Source of the DNA: Candidatus Omnitrophota bacterium | GTDB lineage: Bacteria > Omnitrophota > Gorgyraeia > Aquiviventales > Aquiviventaceae | Length of the DNA stretch: 15,053 nucleotides | Direction of reading: 5' to 3' | NCBI GenBank assembly: GCA_016206685.1 | Contig: JACQRB010000051.1 | Coordinates: 1 to 15,053, forward strand | Notes under the pieces: generated by a model | The model's database searches: none | Told to the model about the DNA's origin: nothing | The model's input: only the letters and a program-made list of their open reading frames with translations | In this document: positions 1-7,215 of the stretch, piece after piece | Position numbering within the stretch: the first letter of the stretch is position 1 | How the letters are laid out: every line of letters starts with the position of its first letter | Position numbers and translations under genes: made by a program

Positions 1-7
1 CTCCCGT

Positions 8-81
8 GGTGGGCGTAGCTCAATGGTCAGAGCGCCTGGCTGTGGCCCAGGAGGCTGCGGGTTCAATTCCCGTCGCTCACC
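8..81 (+). tRNA. tRNA-His (anticodon GTG)
   Basis: Decodes histidine codons. The acceptor arm GTGGGCG (9-15) pairs with CGCTCAC (74-80), with one G-T wobble. The anticodon stem CCTGG/CCAGG encloses the 7-nt loop CTGTGGC, giving anticodon GTG. The T arm is GCGGG/CCCGT around TTCAATT. The extra G at position 8 opposite discriminator C81 is the histidine-specific G-1:C73 identity pair, which confirms the assignment. CCA is not encoded. A CCCTTTTCTTTG tract follows and may help end transcription. No copy of the tRNA 3' end was seen elsewhere in the window, so there is no evidence of an integration site. Confidence 0.97.
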
Positions 82-118
82 CCTTTTCTTTGTTTGGAGG
101 GCATCGCGGAGAACACCC

Positions 119-147
119 TTGACGTAACCGGGTCAAACGGCCATACT
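119..147 (+). promoter_or_regulatory. Probable sigma70 promoter of the toxin-antitoxin pair
   Basis: TTGACG (119-124) is a 5/6 match to the -35 box. CATACT (142-147) follows after 17 bp as a weaker -10 box; TACTAT at 144-149 is an alternative with 19-bp spacing. The start point would fall near 154, at the edge of the palindrome at 156-180, as expected for an autoregulated toxin-antitoxin operon. Confidence 0.5.
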
Positions 148-155
148 ATTACTGG

Positions 156-180
156 ACGTACATCAAGCGGTTTTGTACGT
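156..180 (+). promoter_or_regulatory. Palindromic operator candidate for antitoxin autoregulation
   Basis: ACGTACA (156-162) and TGTACGT (174-180) are a perfect 7-bp inverted repeat separated by 11 bp, giving half-site centres 18 bp apart. It lies between the likely start point and the Shine-Dalgarno of the antitoxin gene. Phd/YefM antitoxins bind such palindromes to repress their own operon; binding here is inferred from position and symmetry. Confidence 0.55.
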
Positions 181-203
181 GTTGGATGATAGGGAGGTGA
201 ACA

Positions 204-455
204 ATGGTGCGCTTGACGGCGACTGAGGCGCGGGAGCATTTCGCGGATACGCTCAACCGCGTCTCCTATCGAGGAGAACGGATTGTGGTCTGCCGGCGTG
301 GCGGCAAGGACGTGGCTGCTGTGGTGCCGATGGACGATCTCGAACTGCTCCAAAAACTCGAAGACAGGCTCGACCATGAAGCGATCCGGAAGGCGCTGGC
401 TGAGCCTGGTAAGCGGGTTTCCTACCGCACGTTTCGCAAGACGCTCGGACTATAA
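204..455 (+). CDS. Phd/YefM-family antitoxin
   Basis: An 83-residue protein with the Phd/YefM N-terminal fold. It begins MVRLTATEAREHF, followed by a region spaced like 'F..TLNRV...GERIVV.R.GK.VAAVVPMDDL' at residues 12-46, the signature of this DNA-binding antitoxin family. The rest (about 47-83) is charged and probably wraps the toxin. A strong Shine-Dalgarno AGGGAGGTGA (191-200) precedes the ATG by a few bases. The stop is 3 bp before the toxin start, the usual antitoxin-first order. By family knowledge it neutralises the RelE-type partner and represses the operon through the upstream palindrome. The family is clear; the exact subfamily is not. Confidence 0.88.
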   Translation: MVRLTATEAREHFADTLNRVSYRGERIVVCRRGGKDVAAVVPMDDLELLQKLEDRLDHEAIRKALAEPGKRVSYRTFRKTLGL

Positions 456-458
456 GCC

Positions 459-722
459 GTGTCCTATCAGGTCGAGATAACTCCTGCCGCTGCGCGGGAT
501 TTCAAGCGTTTGTCTCCTGAAGCCATCAGGAAGGTGGATGCGGCAATTGTGGAGTTGGAGCAGAATCCCCGCCCGCATGGATACACCAAGCTCGAAGGCT
601 CCGAGGATGAGTACCGCGTGCGAGTTGGAGACTACCGGATACTGTACGTGATTGACGACAAGGCCAAGCTCGTCACCATTGCGCATGTGCGACACCGGCG
701 CGATGCCTACCGCAAGCGGTAG
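459..722 (+). CDS. RelE/ParE-superfamily toxin (type II TA)
   Basis: An 87-residue protein starting with GTG, three bases after the antitoxin stop. Family hallmarks are the N-terminal MSYQVEITPAAARDFKRL, the central EYRVRVGDYRILYVIDD (51-67) and the C-terminal HVRHRRDAYRKR (76-87). In RelE-type toxins the basic C-terminal residues act in ribosome-dependent mRNA cleavage; ParE relatives poison gyrase instead. The RVGDYR...HRRDAYR pattern favours a RelE-like mRNA interferase. Length is normal and the reading frame intact, so the toxin is probably functional. Translation is likely coupled to the antitoxin because there is no room for an independent leader. Confidence 0.87.
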   Translation: MSYQVEITPAAARDFKRLSPEAIRKVDAAIVELEQNPRPHGYTKLEGSEDEYRVRVGDYRILYVIDDKAKLVTIAHVRHRRDAYRKR

Positions 723-739
723 GGTTTCCTTATGACCTG

Positions 740-763
740 GGTTGACGCTCGCTTCGCTCAACC
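740..763. terminator. Hairpin between convergent genes, possible bidirectional terminator
   Basis: GGTTGA (740-745) and TCAACC (758-763) form a 6-bp stem with a 12-nt loop, midway between the toxin stop (722) and the convergent response-regulator stop (799). There is no clear T tract on either side, so intrinsic termination is uncertain. No other feature was seen in 723-798. Confidence 0.25.
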
Positions 764-798
764 GAAGTTCGGCGGCCGCTTCGTGATGCACCAAGCCG

Positions 799-1458
799 TT
801 ACGGCTCGTCAACCTCAACGATCCGGTGGGTGAGCGCGTATTTGATGAGGTCGGAGGTCTTGTGCAGGCCCAGTTTCTTCAGGATGGCTTGCTTGTGATT
901 TTCCACCGTGCGCGGGCTGATGAACAGCAGCGAGGCGATCTCGCGCGCGGTCTTGCCTTCCACCGTCAGCCGGACGATATCCGTCTCCCGCTCGGTTAAA
1001 CTCACCTGGCGCGGGACGGGCGGCGCTCCGCCTTCCTGCGCCAACTGCTCGGTGAGGTACTCCGACACCGCAGAGCTCAGATACGTGCCGCCCGCCGTCA
1101 CCCGACGCAAGGCGGGCAGGAGATCCTCGGTGGCATTGTCCTTGTGGAGGTAGCCGTTCACGCCGGACTTCAACGCTTTCGTGATGTAGAGGTGGGAGCG
1201 GTGCACGCTGATGATGATGATCTTGGTGCCGGGGGAGAGCCGGTGCACCTGTTCGATCAGGTCCAGCCCGCTTCGCTTGGGCATGGTGATGTCGAGCAGG
1301 ACGATGTCCGGTTTGAGCTGCTTGACCTGCGTGACCACGTCTTCGCCGTCAATGGCTTCGCCGACGACCCGATAGTCCGCTCGGCTGCGCAGGATCGTCT
1401 TGATCCCTTCGCGGATCAGGTCATGGTCGTCGGCGATCAGGACGGACACCGTCGGCAT
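799..1458 (-). CDS. NarL/FixJ-family response regulator
   Basis: A 219-residue two-component transcription regulator. The receiver domain (about 4-120) shows the acidic pair D10-D11, phosphoacceptor D56 in the stretch DIVLLDITMP, S84 at the switch position and K106 in GYLHKD. The LuxR-type helix-turn-helix output domain is at about 153-210, with LTERETDIVRLTVEGKTARE and a recognition helix near SPRTVENHK. I chose the ATG at 1458 although the frame stays open upstream to 1638. That upstream part overlaps the kinase out of frame and is low in plausibility, while 1458 begins a canonical receiver. The kinase stop and this start are one base apart (TAAGATG), so the pair is translationally coupled. 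It ends the secretion operon and probably controls it or the exported proteins. Confidence 0.95.
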   Translation of the reverse strand: MPTVSVLIADDHDLIREGIKTILRSRADYRVVGEAIDGEDVVTQVKQLKPDIVLLDITMPKRSGLDLIEQVHRLSPGTKIIIISVHRSHLYITKALKSGVNGYLHKDNATEDLLPALRRVTAGGTYLSSAVSEYLTEQLAQEGGAPPVPRQVSLTERETDIVRLTVEGKTAREIASLLFISPRTVENHKQAILKKLGLHKTSDLIKYALTHRIVEVDEP

Positions 1459-1459
1459 C

Positions 1460-2797
1460 TTACACGAACAGCTCCGCGGTGATGACGGTGCCTTTGCCGG
1501 GCGCCGTGTGGATCCGGAGCCGCCCGCCGAGCAGCTCCATCCGCTCCCGCAACCCCAGCAACCCCAGCCGCATCGTGTCGTCCTTGCGGCGCTGCGGGCG
1601 GTTGAAGACCTCCTCAGACTCAAACCCCTGGCCGTCATCGGTGATCGTCAAGCGCACCGCGCCGTCCGCCTGTCGGAGCGCGATCTCCACCTGCGTGGCG
1701 CTGGCGTGCTTGGCGATGTTCGTGAGCGCCTCCTGGACGATGCGGTAGAGGGCCAGGCTATGCTCGCTGGGGAGTTGGAGCTGCGTCGCGGGCCGCTCAA
1801 ACCGGTAACGGCACCCGGTGATGTCCCGATGTTCGGCGACCAGGACGGCGATGCTCTCCACGAGTCCCAACTCATCCAGCTCCGAGGGCCGCAACAGTTC
1901 CGAGATATTGTGGCCCCGCTCCACGAGGTTCCCCAGGATTTTCTTGCTCTTCTCCAGCCGGTCTTTGAGCTCAGTCAGCTCATCGGGGAGCCCCTGGTCA
2001 ATCAGGCCGAGGTAGATTTTCAAGGCGCTGAGATCCTGGCTGAGCTGGTCGTGGATCTGGCGGGAGAGATTCTTGCGCTCCTCCTCTTCGAGATTGATCA
2101 TGCGCTGAGCCATCCGCTCGCGCATCTGACGCTCCTGGGTGAGGCTGCGGTAGACGAACCGCGCGATCGCCACGCCCAGGACGATGCTGCAGGAGACGCT
2201 CAGGATGAGGATGATGAGGGACGCCCGGTGTTGCTGATCGGTCCAGCGCAACTGCGCGTCAATCGCGTCGAGATTCTGCTTGCTCAGCGACTCCGTCAGG
2301 AGCTCGTCAATCTTGTAGGAGCGATTTTCGAACGTCAGGAGGAGCTTGTTCACGCGGTCTTTATCGGGGCTTTCACCTTCCGCCAGGGCGAGGATTTCCC
2401 GGCCCATCCGCTGCAGCTCATCGGCGGCCTCGTGCAGGCGCTTCACCCAGGCGCGCTGCGGCTGGGCGGCGGCCAGCGCGTCGTAGGCGTCCAGGGCCTG
2501 CCGGAAATCTTCGAGGGAACGCTCGGCGGCCGTGAGGCCGGAGGCAACCGGCACGGCTTGGAGGTATTTGGCCGTGCGCCACAAGACGTGGTTGCGGACC
2601 CCCATGGCGTAGACCGTGTTGCTCACCTTCATCCTCAGGATCGCCTGCTCGATGGGAAGGTGCCGTTGGCCGAAGGCCCGGATCGTCGTCGCTAAGGCGT
2701 GGATCTGGACCACGCTGATCAGGCCGATGGCCGTGGTGAGCGCCACCAGGACCCCAAAGCCGACCAGGAGCCGTTGTTCCCCGCGGATGCGGGCCAT
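1460..2797 (-). CDS. NarX/DegS-type sensor histidine kinase (HisKA_3)
   Basis: A 445-residue membrane kinase. Transmembrane segments lie at about 10-32 and 192-214, bracketing a helical periplasmic sensor of roughly 160 residues that resembles four-helix-bundle input domains. A short linker leads to the HisKA_3 dimerisation domain with phospho-accepting H249 in RQIHDQLSQDLSALK. The ATPase domain has an N box near N360 (EALTNIAKHA), a G1 box DDGQGF (387-392) and a G2 box GLLGLRER (412-419). All catalytic motifs are present. HisKA_3 kinases pair with NarL-type regulators, and the partner follows one base downstream. The start is ATG with a weak purine-rich stretch upstream, 12 bases after the preceding TPR gene's stop. 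The ligand is unknown; context suggests monitoring of the envelope or of the secretion apparatus. Confidence 0.95.
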   Translation of the reverse strand: MARIRGEQRLLVGFGVLVALTTAIGLISVVQIHALATTIRAFGQRHLPIEQAILRMKVSNTVYAMGVRNHVLWRTAKYLQAVPVASGLTAAERSLEDFRQALDAYDALAAAQPQRAWVKRLHEAADELQRMGREILALAEGESPDKDRVNKLLLTFENRSYKIDELLTESLSKQNLDAIDAQLRWTDQQHRASLIILILSVSCSIVLGVAIARFVYRSLTQERQMRERMAQRMINLEEEERKNLSRQIHDQLSQDLSALKIYLGLIDQGLPDELTELKDRLEKSKKILGNLVERGHNISELLRPSELDELGLVESIAVLVAEHRDITGCRYRFERPATQLQLPSEHSLALYRIVQEALTNIAKHASATQVEIALRQADGAVRLTITDDGQGFESEEVFNRPQRRKDDTMRLGLLGLRERMELLGGRLRIHTAPGKGTVITAELFV

Positions 2798-2809
2798 GGC
2801 CCTCGCCCT

Positions 2810-3535
2810 TTAGCGCAGGGCCGCGGTCAGCATGTCAATCCGCTGCTGCACCTCATCGCGGTCCTCCGCCTTCGGTTTCAATTCCAGATACCGCCGGTAG
2901 TGCCACGCCGCCCTGTCGGATTGGGACTTGACCCGTTCGTAGAGGAGGCCCAGGTTATAGTGCGCGTCGGCGTTGTTCGCCTCCAGCTCGAGCGAGTTCT
3001 GATAGGCCTCAATGGCCTCATCGTAGCGTTGGGCTTGCGCGTACACGATGCCGAGGTTGTACCGGTAGAGCGCGCGCTCGTGTTTCAGGGTGTCCTCGAG
3101 CGTGGCGACCTTCGCGGCCAAGTCTTTGAATTCCTTCGTCACGGCCTTGCGTTGATCGGTCTTCGCGCGGGCCATCTCCTTATGGAGCCGTTCGAGTTTG
3201 TCCTGGAGCTTCTCGAGTTCCTGGGTCTGCTCCTCCACGCGCGCCTGGGCCTCCTCCAGACTCGCCTTCAGCTCCTTGTTGTCCTCTTGGAGCTTGGTGT
3301 TGACGGAGACGTACGAGACGACGTCACGCTGGAGGGTTTCATAGTCTCGAGCGAGCTTGGCCTTCTCCGTTTCCAGGCCGCTGGTTTCGGCTTGGAGCTT
3401 GCGAAAGAGCTCATCCGATTGGCGCAGCTGGAGGTGCAGCCGTTTCGTCTCGGACCACGACACGACGGCGCTGCCCGCCGACAGCATGCCCAGCCCGAGG
3501 CCGACGGTCAGCGCGATCGCAGGGAGCTTGCGCAT
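2810..3535 (-). CDS. Membrane-anchored coiled-coil/TPR protein (third of three)
   Basis: A 241-residue protein. Residues 5-26 form a hydrophobic signal peptide or anchor after MRKLPAIAL. Residues about 30-150 are a long charged coiled coil rich in E, K, Q and L. Residues about 154-222 hold two tetratricopeptide repeats, including YDEAIEAYQNSLELEANNAD and AHYNLGLLYE. The frame is open upstream to 3889, but that stretch overlaps the preceding TPR gene and looks artificial, so I use the ATG at 3535, which starts a clean signal sequence. No good Shine-Dalgarno is visible and the gap to the upstream stop is 16 bases, suggesting reinitiation. The C-terminal half resembles those of the two upstream TPR proteins, so they are paralogues. 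Likely a periplasmic or inner-membrane scaffold; no enzymatic motif. Confidence 0.85.
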   Translation of the reverse strand: MRKLPAIALTVGLGLGMLSAGSAVVSWSETKRLHLQLRQSDELFRKLQAETSGLETEKAKLARDYETLQRDVVSYVSVNTKLQEDNKELKASLEEAQARVEEQTQELEKLQDKLERLHKEMARAKTDQRKAVTKEFKDLAAKVATLEDTLKHERALYRYNLGIVYAQAQRYDEAIEAYQNSLELEANNADAHYNLGLLYERVKSQSDRAAWHYRRYLELKPKAEDRDEVQQRIDMLTAALR

Positions 3536-3551
3536 GGGGTGCCGGGGGAGG

Positions 3552-4547
3552 TTAGGGAATCCCCCACGTGGCCGCGGAGGATCCGGTGGAGGAGCGGGGG
3601 AGCGGATCGCGTTGCATGAGGGCCAGCAGCGCTTCGAGTTCCTCCCGGTCGGCCGCCCGGGGGTTGAGCCGCAAGTACGTCTGCAAGTGCCGGCTGGCTT
3701 TGTCCGGGTCGTTGCGCACCTGCTTGTACAACAGCCCCAGATGGGCATGGGCCTGCGGATACGCCGGATTGAGGGCCACGGACTTCTCGTAGGCGTCAAT
3801 GGCCTTTGAGTACGCCCGCAACTCCGTGTAGGCGACCCCAAGATCATAGTAGGCTTGGGCCAGGTCGTTGGTGAGCCTTCCCACCTCAATCTCCAGCTCC
3901 GGGTGGCTTTTGCCAGGAGGGGAAGCGAGTGTCGTCGGCGGCGAGGCTCGTGATCGCCCGGCGCCGGGTGAGCGCGCGGGCGGCGTCTGCTCGTGTTGCC
4001 ACGACCCTTCGACGCGGGCTGCGGCTTCTGGCCGCGCGCCCTTGCTTAGGGTCGTCACGGCTTCGGTTGGGCGCTTGCCCGTCAAGAGCGCCACGCGTTC
4101 CTGCGCTCTCTGCGTCCAGAGATCGCCGGGATTGCCCAACCCGGCCCGCCGTTGCCAGTAGACCAGCGCTTCGGCAAAGTTTCCCTGACGCTCAGACAGC
4201 ATGGCGAGATTCGCGTAGGCGCTTGCATACCAGGGATTGGCCTCGAGGCATTGCAGGTAGGCCTGTTTGGCGCGCTCCAGGTGTCCCAGGGCCTCGTAGC
4301 TCACCCCCAGATCGTTGTAGGCGGTGGCGTACGCAGGGTCGAGGAGAATGGCCTTCTGGTACTTCGCGACCGCCTCCTCCGGATCCCCCGCCTGTTGAGC
4401 TGCGTAGCCGTGCTGGCGATACAGGCGGGCCTGCCGGGCGAGGCCTGTCACGGCGGGCTCGGTCTGGGCCGATGCCAATAAACCAAATCCCAATAAACCA
4501 AATCCCAATGAAATCCCAAATCCCAATACTCTGGCCATTGGTGTCAT
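3552..4547 (-). CDS. Exported TPR-repeat protein (second of three)
   Basis: A 331-residue protein with a Sec signal peptide (residues 1-27, likely cleaved after ASA before QTEP). Two TPR blocks, about 40-137 and 226-300, are separated by a Pro/Arg/Ser-rich linker of low complexity (about 160-218). Repeats include GDPEEAVAKYQKAILLDPAY and YSKAIDAYEKSVALNPAYPQ. TPRs are protein-docking surfaces, so a periplasmic assembly role is likely. The ATG overlaps the stop of the upstream gene as ATGA, indicating coupling; a second ATG at 4538 is possible. The hydrophobic core of the signal peptide is encoded by an AT-rich 15-bp tandem repeat unlike the surrounding GC-rich DNA (see the repeat at 4475-4527). 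Confidence 0.85.
   Translation of the reverse strand: MTPMARVLGFGISLGFGLLGFGLLASAQTEPAVTGLARQARLYRQHGYAAQQAGDPEEAVAKYQKAILLDPAYATAYNDLGVSYEALGHLERAKQAYLQCLEANPWYASAYANLAMLSERQGNFAEALVYWQRRAGLGNPGDLWTQRAQERVALLTGKRPTEAVTTLSKGARPEAAARVEGSWQHEQTPPARSPGAGRSRASPPTTLASPPGKSHPELEIEVGRLTNDLAQAYYDLGVAYTELRAYSKAIDAYEKSVALNPAYPQAHAHLGLLYKQVRNDPDKASRHLQTYLRLNPRAADREELEALLALMQRDPLPRSSTGSSAATWGIP
4475..4527. repeat. 15-bp tandem repeat encoding a signal-peptide core
   Basis: CCAATAAACCAAATC occurs at 4475-4489 and again at 4490-4504. A degenerate copy with a 3-bp insertion (CCAATGAAATCCCAAATC, 4505-4522) and a partial copy follow. The unit is 15 bp, so copy-number change would add or remove five residues (GFGLL) from the signal peptide without shifting the frame. 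The tract is strikingly AT-rich for this locus. Confidence 0.85.
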
Positions 4548-5476
4548 TGGTATGTATTGGGTTTATTCCCATTGGGCCTCTTCACCGGAGGCTCTTTGGT
4601 CTGCAACATGTTGATCACGTAGTCAATGTCTTTGCGTTGCTTGGGACTGAGCTTCGGGCTCAGCGCCAGATAGCGCTGCAGATGCGCGACGGCCCGCTCG
4701 TCGTTGTTCTTGGCATGTTGATAGAGCAGCCCGAGATAGTAATGCGTCTGGGCGTGGTCCGGCTCCGCCTCCAACGATTTCTGGTACGCGTTGATCGCGC
4801 GGTCAAACAACTGGGCTTTGGTGGAGAGCGCGCCCAACTCGCGATACAGCGCTCCACGGTCCTGCTGCAGGGTCTCCCGTAAGGTGTCGGCTTCGAGCTT
4901 GAAGCGTGTCTGCTCCTGCGCGAGTTGTTGGGCCTGCCGGAGTTTGGCGGCCAGCTCCTGCATGGCCTGCTCCCGCCGCCGGGTTTCCTCCGTCAAGGCG
5001 GTCAGGGTGGCTTGGAGGGTGAGAGGGTCTTTGCCCAGCCGCTTGTTGGTCTCGGTCAGGGCCGCCAACTGCGCCTGGAGGGCGATGGCCGTCTCTCGGA
5101 GGGTGTCCAGCTCTTGCTTGGACGCTTGCCGTTCCTGCGCGGCCTGCGCAAGCTGTTGGCGCAGGGCTTGCGCGTCATGGGTGAGTTGGGCGATCCGGCG
5201 ATCCTTGGATGGATCCTTCAGCCGCGCGTTCAGGCGCGCGTTGGCTTCGCCCAGCATGGTGAGCTTGGCTTGAAGCGCTTCCCGGGTCTGGCGGAGCTTC
5301 GCAATGGTCTGCAGCAGGGAGGTGTTGACCTGTTGCAAGGTTACGGCCCCTCGCGGGTCGGCGCTCGAGGCGGCAGGAACTGAGGTCTCTGCGGGTGGCG
5401 TTGAAGGCGAGGGGTTCGCAACCGCCACGCGGCTGACGCTCGTCGCGATCACGCACACCAGCCCCCCCAGACGCAC
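4544..5476 (-). CDS. Exported coiled-coil/TPR protein (first of three)
   Basis: A 310-residue protein starting with GTG, 17 bases after the secretin stop. Residues 1-20 form a short signal peptide ending near VAVA before a Pro/Ser/Ala linker (21-45). A long coiled coil follows (about 46-205), rich in Q, A, L, E and R. The C-terminal region (about 207-292) carries two TPRs, including FDRAINAYQKSLEAEPDHAQ and HYYLGLLYQHAKNN. The coiled-coil-then-TPR layout matches the protein at 2810-3535, and the TPR parts of all three are alignable by eye. The frame stays open a little upstream with only CTG codons, so GTG is the best start seen, though the Shine-Dalgarno is poor. The stop overlaps the next gene's ATG. 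Probably a periplasmic scaffold for the secretin; no catalytic motif. Confidence 0.83.
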   Translation of the reverse strand: MRLGGLVCVIATSVSRVAVANPSPSTPPAETSVPAASSADPRGAVTLQQVNTSLLQTIAKLRQTREALQAKLTMLGEANARLNARLKDPSKDRRIAQLTHDAQALRQQLAQAAQERQASKQELDTLRETAIALQAQLAALTETNKRLGKDPLTLQATLTALTEETRRREQAMQELAAKLRQAQQLAQEQTRFKLEADTLRETLQQDRGALYRELGALSTKAQLFDRAINAYQKSLEAEPDHAQTHYYLGLLYQHAKNNDERAVAHLQRYLALSPKLSPKQRKDIDYVINMLQTKEPPVKRPNGNKPNTYQ

Positions 5477-5493
5477 CCGGGCGCTCAGCAGCG

Positions 5494-7215
5494 TTAGAGC
5501 TCCTTCATCGCTTTGAGCTTCAGCGGCGCCTCGCTTGGAGCGGGCGTCGCCGGCGCGAGCGGACGGGTGGGCAAGGCGGGCTCGAGGGCGGATTCCTCAG
5601 GCTCGATCTGAATCTCCTCGAGTTTCTTGGAGATGATGTGCGACACGATCGCGTGCCTCATGTCCTCAGGCATGACCTCTCGGGGGACGAGATACTCCGG
5701 CTCCGTCCCCGCCACCGCGGCCTCGCCGGTCATGATGCGGGGGGTGAGGAAGATGATCAGTTCGGTTTTCTTGGAGATCGCGTTGCGCGAGCTGAACAGC
5801 AGCGGGCCCACGATCGGCACGTGGCCCAATCCGGGGGTCATGTTTTTGTCGTCCTGGCGCTGGTCTTTCATCAGGCCGCCGATCATGACCATGCTGCCGT
5901 CCTTGACCTTGACGACCGTTTCCGCTTCAGCGGTTTGCACGATGGGGATTTTGCTTCCCAGGCTGGTCGAGAGGGTCTCGCGGACGGAGCTGACCTCCGG
6001 CTTGATCTTCATGACGACGAAGCCGTCGGTGCTGATGGTGGGCACCACGTTGAGCTTGACGCCGACGTCAATGAACTGGATGGATTCCGAGGTGACCGTG
6101 CTGGCTGTCGCTTGGCTGAGGGTTTGGCTCACGTAGGCCTCCCGGGACCCCACCAGGATCTTCGCTTCCTGGCCGTTCACCGCCGCAATGCGGGGCCGGG
6201 AGAGGACCTTGGTGTCCCCGTAGGTCTTGAGAAACTGCAGGGCGTTGCTGAGCGTGCGGAAGGTGTTCTGGGACGAGAGGCCGATTTTCACCTGTTCGAA
6301 TGACGCCAAGGTGGAGCTGGCCGGAAACTTCCCGACCAGGCTCAAGTTTTGCAGGCGCTCGCCAAAGATCTTTTCCCACTCGACGCCCCGCTGGAACTGG
6401 TCGTTGAGCGTGGTTTCGACGATCGCCGCGTCAATCAACACCTGCAGCGGCTCGGTGTCGAAGGCTTTGACCACCCGCTCGATGCGGCGCATCTTTTCCG
6501 GCAGGTCCGAGATGACGAGCTTGTTGGAGCGTTCGTCCACGATCGCGTCGCCGGTGCCTTCCGTGATCTCGGTGGAGAGCTTCTCCTTCAGATCCTTGGG
6601 TTTGGCGTACTTCAGGTCGAAGATGGCCATCGCAGGCGGCTGGTCCAGTTGGCGCACGGCTTGTTCCATCAAGTCCAGCCGCTCGGGGACGTCAATCAGG
6701 ATGAGGACCCCCGTGGCCTTATCCACCACGAGCTTGCCCACGTCGGACTTCAGTTGGCTGAGCGCGTCGAAGACGGCGGTGGGCTCGGCGTACGTGAGCT
6801 TCAGGCTTTTGATCTTGCGCCGCTCGCTGTACTTGCGCCCGTAGAGCTGCTCATATTCCTGGGCGCTCATGATGTAGAGGATGTCACCCTTGCGCTCGAA
6901 GGCCAGGTCCTGGCTGATGAGGATGATGTCGAGGGCGTCTTCGAAGGTCTGGTTGTTCAGGTAGACGTTGATGCGCCCCGAGACCCCTTTCGTGGGCACG
7001 ATCGTCAGGCCCGTTTTGAGGGACAGGATCCTGAACAGCTCCACCAGGTCCACGCCCTTCAGGTCCAGGGAGATGCGTTCTTTGTCCTTTGGCGCAGCGG
7101 GGAGCGTTTCCTCAGCCGTCGTGTCCGGTTCATCGAGTCCGGTCTTCTCTTCCGCCATCGCGAGACCGAGAGACAGACTGAGTACCATGAGACAACTGAA
7201 GAACAGGTTTCTCAT
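5494..7215 (-). CDS. Outer-membrane secretin (GspD/PilQ-like)
   Basis: A 573-residue secretin subunit forming the outer-membrane channel of type II secretion, type IV pilus or related systems. Order: Sec signal peptide (1-21, cleavage near AMA/E); STN/N0-like domain (about 47-115, ISLDLKGVDLVELFRILS); two N1-type ring domains (about 138-190 and 197-253); secretin core (about 259-493) with VLSRPRIAAVNGQEAKILVG and the C-terminal signature PIVGPLLFSSRNAISKKTEL followed by IIFLTPRI. An extension of about 80 residues is Pro/Glu-rich and might bind a pilotin. I chose ATG 7215, which overlaps the upstream stop as ATGA with GGAG 11 bases before it; GTG 7227 is an alternative with no proper spacing. 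The protein is short compared with typical GspD, with one ring domain fewer by eye. Confidence 0.95.
   Translation of the reverse strand: MRNLFFSCLMVLSLSLGLAMAEEKTGLDEPDTTAEETLPAAPKDKERISLDLKGVDLVELFRILSLKTGLTIVPTKGVSGRINVYLNNQTFEDALDIILISQDLAFERKGDILYIMSAQEYEQLYGRKYSERRKIKSLKLTYAEPTAVFDALSQLKSDVGKLVVDKATGVLILIDVPERLDLMEQAVRQLDQPPAMAIFDLKYAKPKDLKEKLSTEITEGTGDAIVDERSNKLVISDLPEKMRRIERVVKAFDTEPLQVLIDAAIVETTLNDQFQRGVEWEKIFGERLQNLSLVGKFPASSTLASFEQVKIGLSSQNTFRTLSNALQFLKTYGDTKVLSRPRIAAVNGQEAKILVGSREAYVSQTLSQATASTVTSESIQFIDVGVKLNVVPTISTDGFVVMKIKPEVSSVRETLSTSLGSKIPIVQTAEAETVVKVKDGSMVMIGGLMKDQRQDDKNMTPGLGHVPIVGPLLFSSRNAISKKTELIIFLTPRIMTGEAAVAGTEPEYLVPREVMPEDMRHAIVSHIISKKLEEIQIEPEESALEPALPTRPLAPATPAPSEAPLKLKAMKEL

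Noticed and set aside
1..204. tRNA-His next to a TA pair as the edge of an integrated island
   Set aside because: No integrase gene and no second copy of the tRNA 3' end were seen in the window.
1459..1638. Upstream extension of the response-regulator frame by 60 residues
   Set aside because: It overlaps the kinase catalytic domain out of frame and is rich in Gly, Ser, Arg, Trp and Cys in no recognisable pattern; the receiver domain begins cleanly at ATG 1458.
1400..2695. 431-codon plus-strand ORF opposite the histidine kinase
   Set aside because: Antisense shadow of a well-supported kinase in GC-rich DNA; its translation shows no domain pattern.
3536..3889. Upstream extension of the third TPR frame
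   Set aside because: Lies inside the second TPR gene in another frame; a signal sequence begins at 3535.
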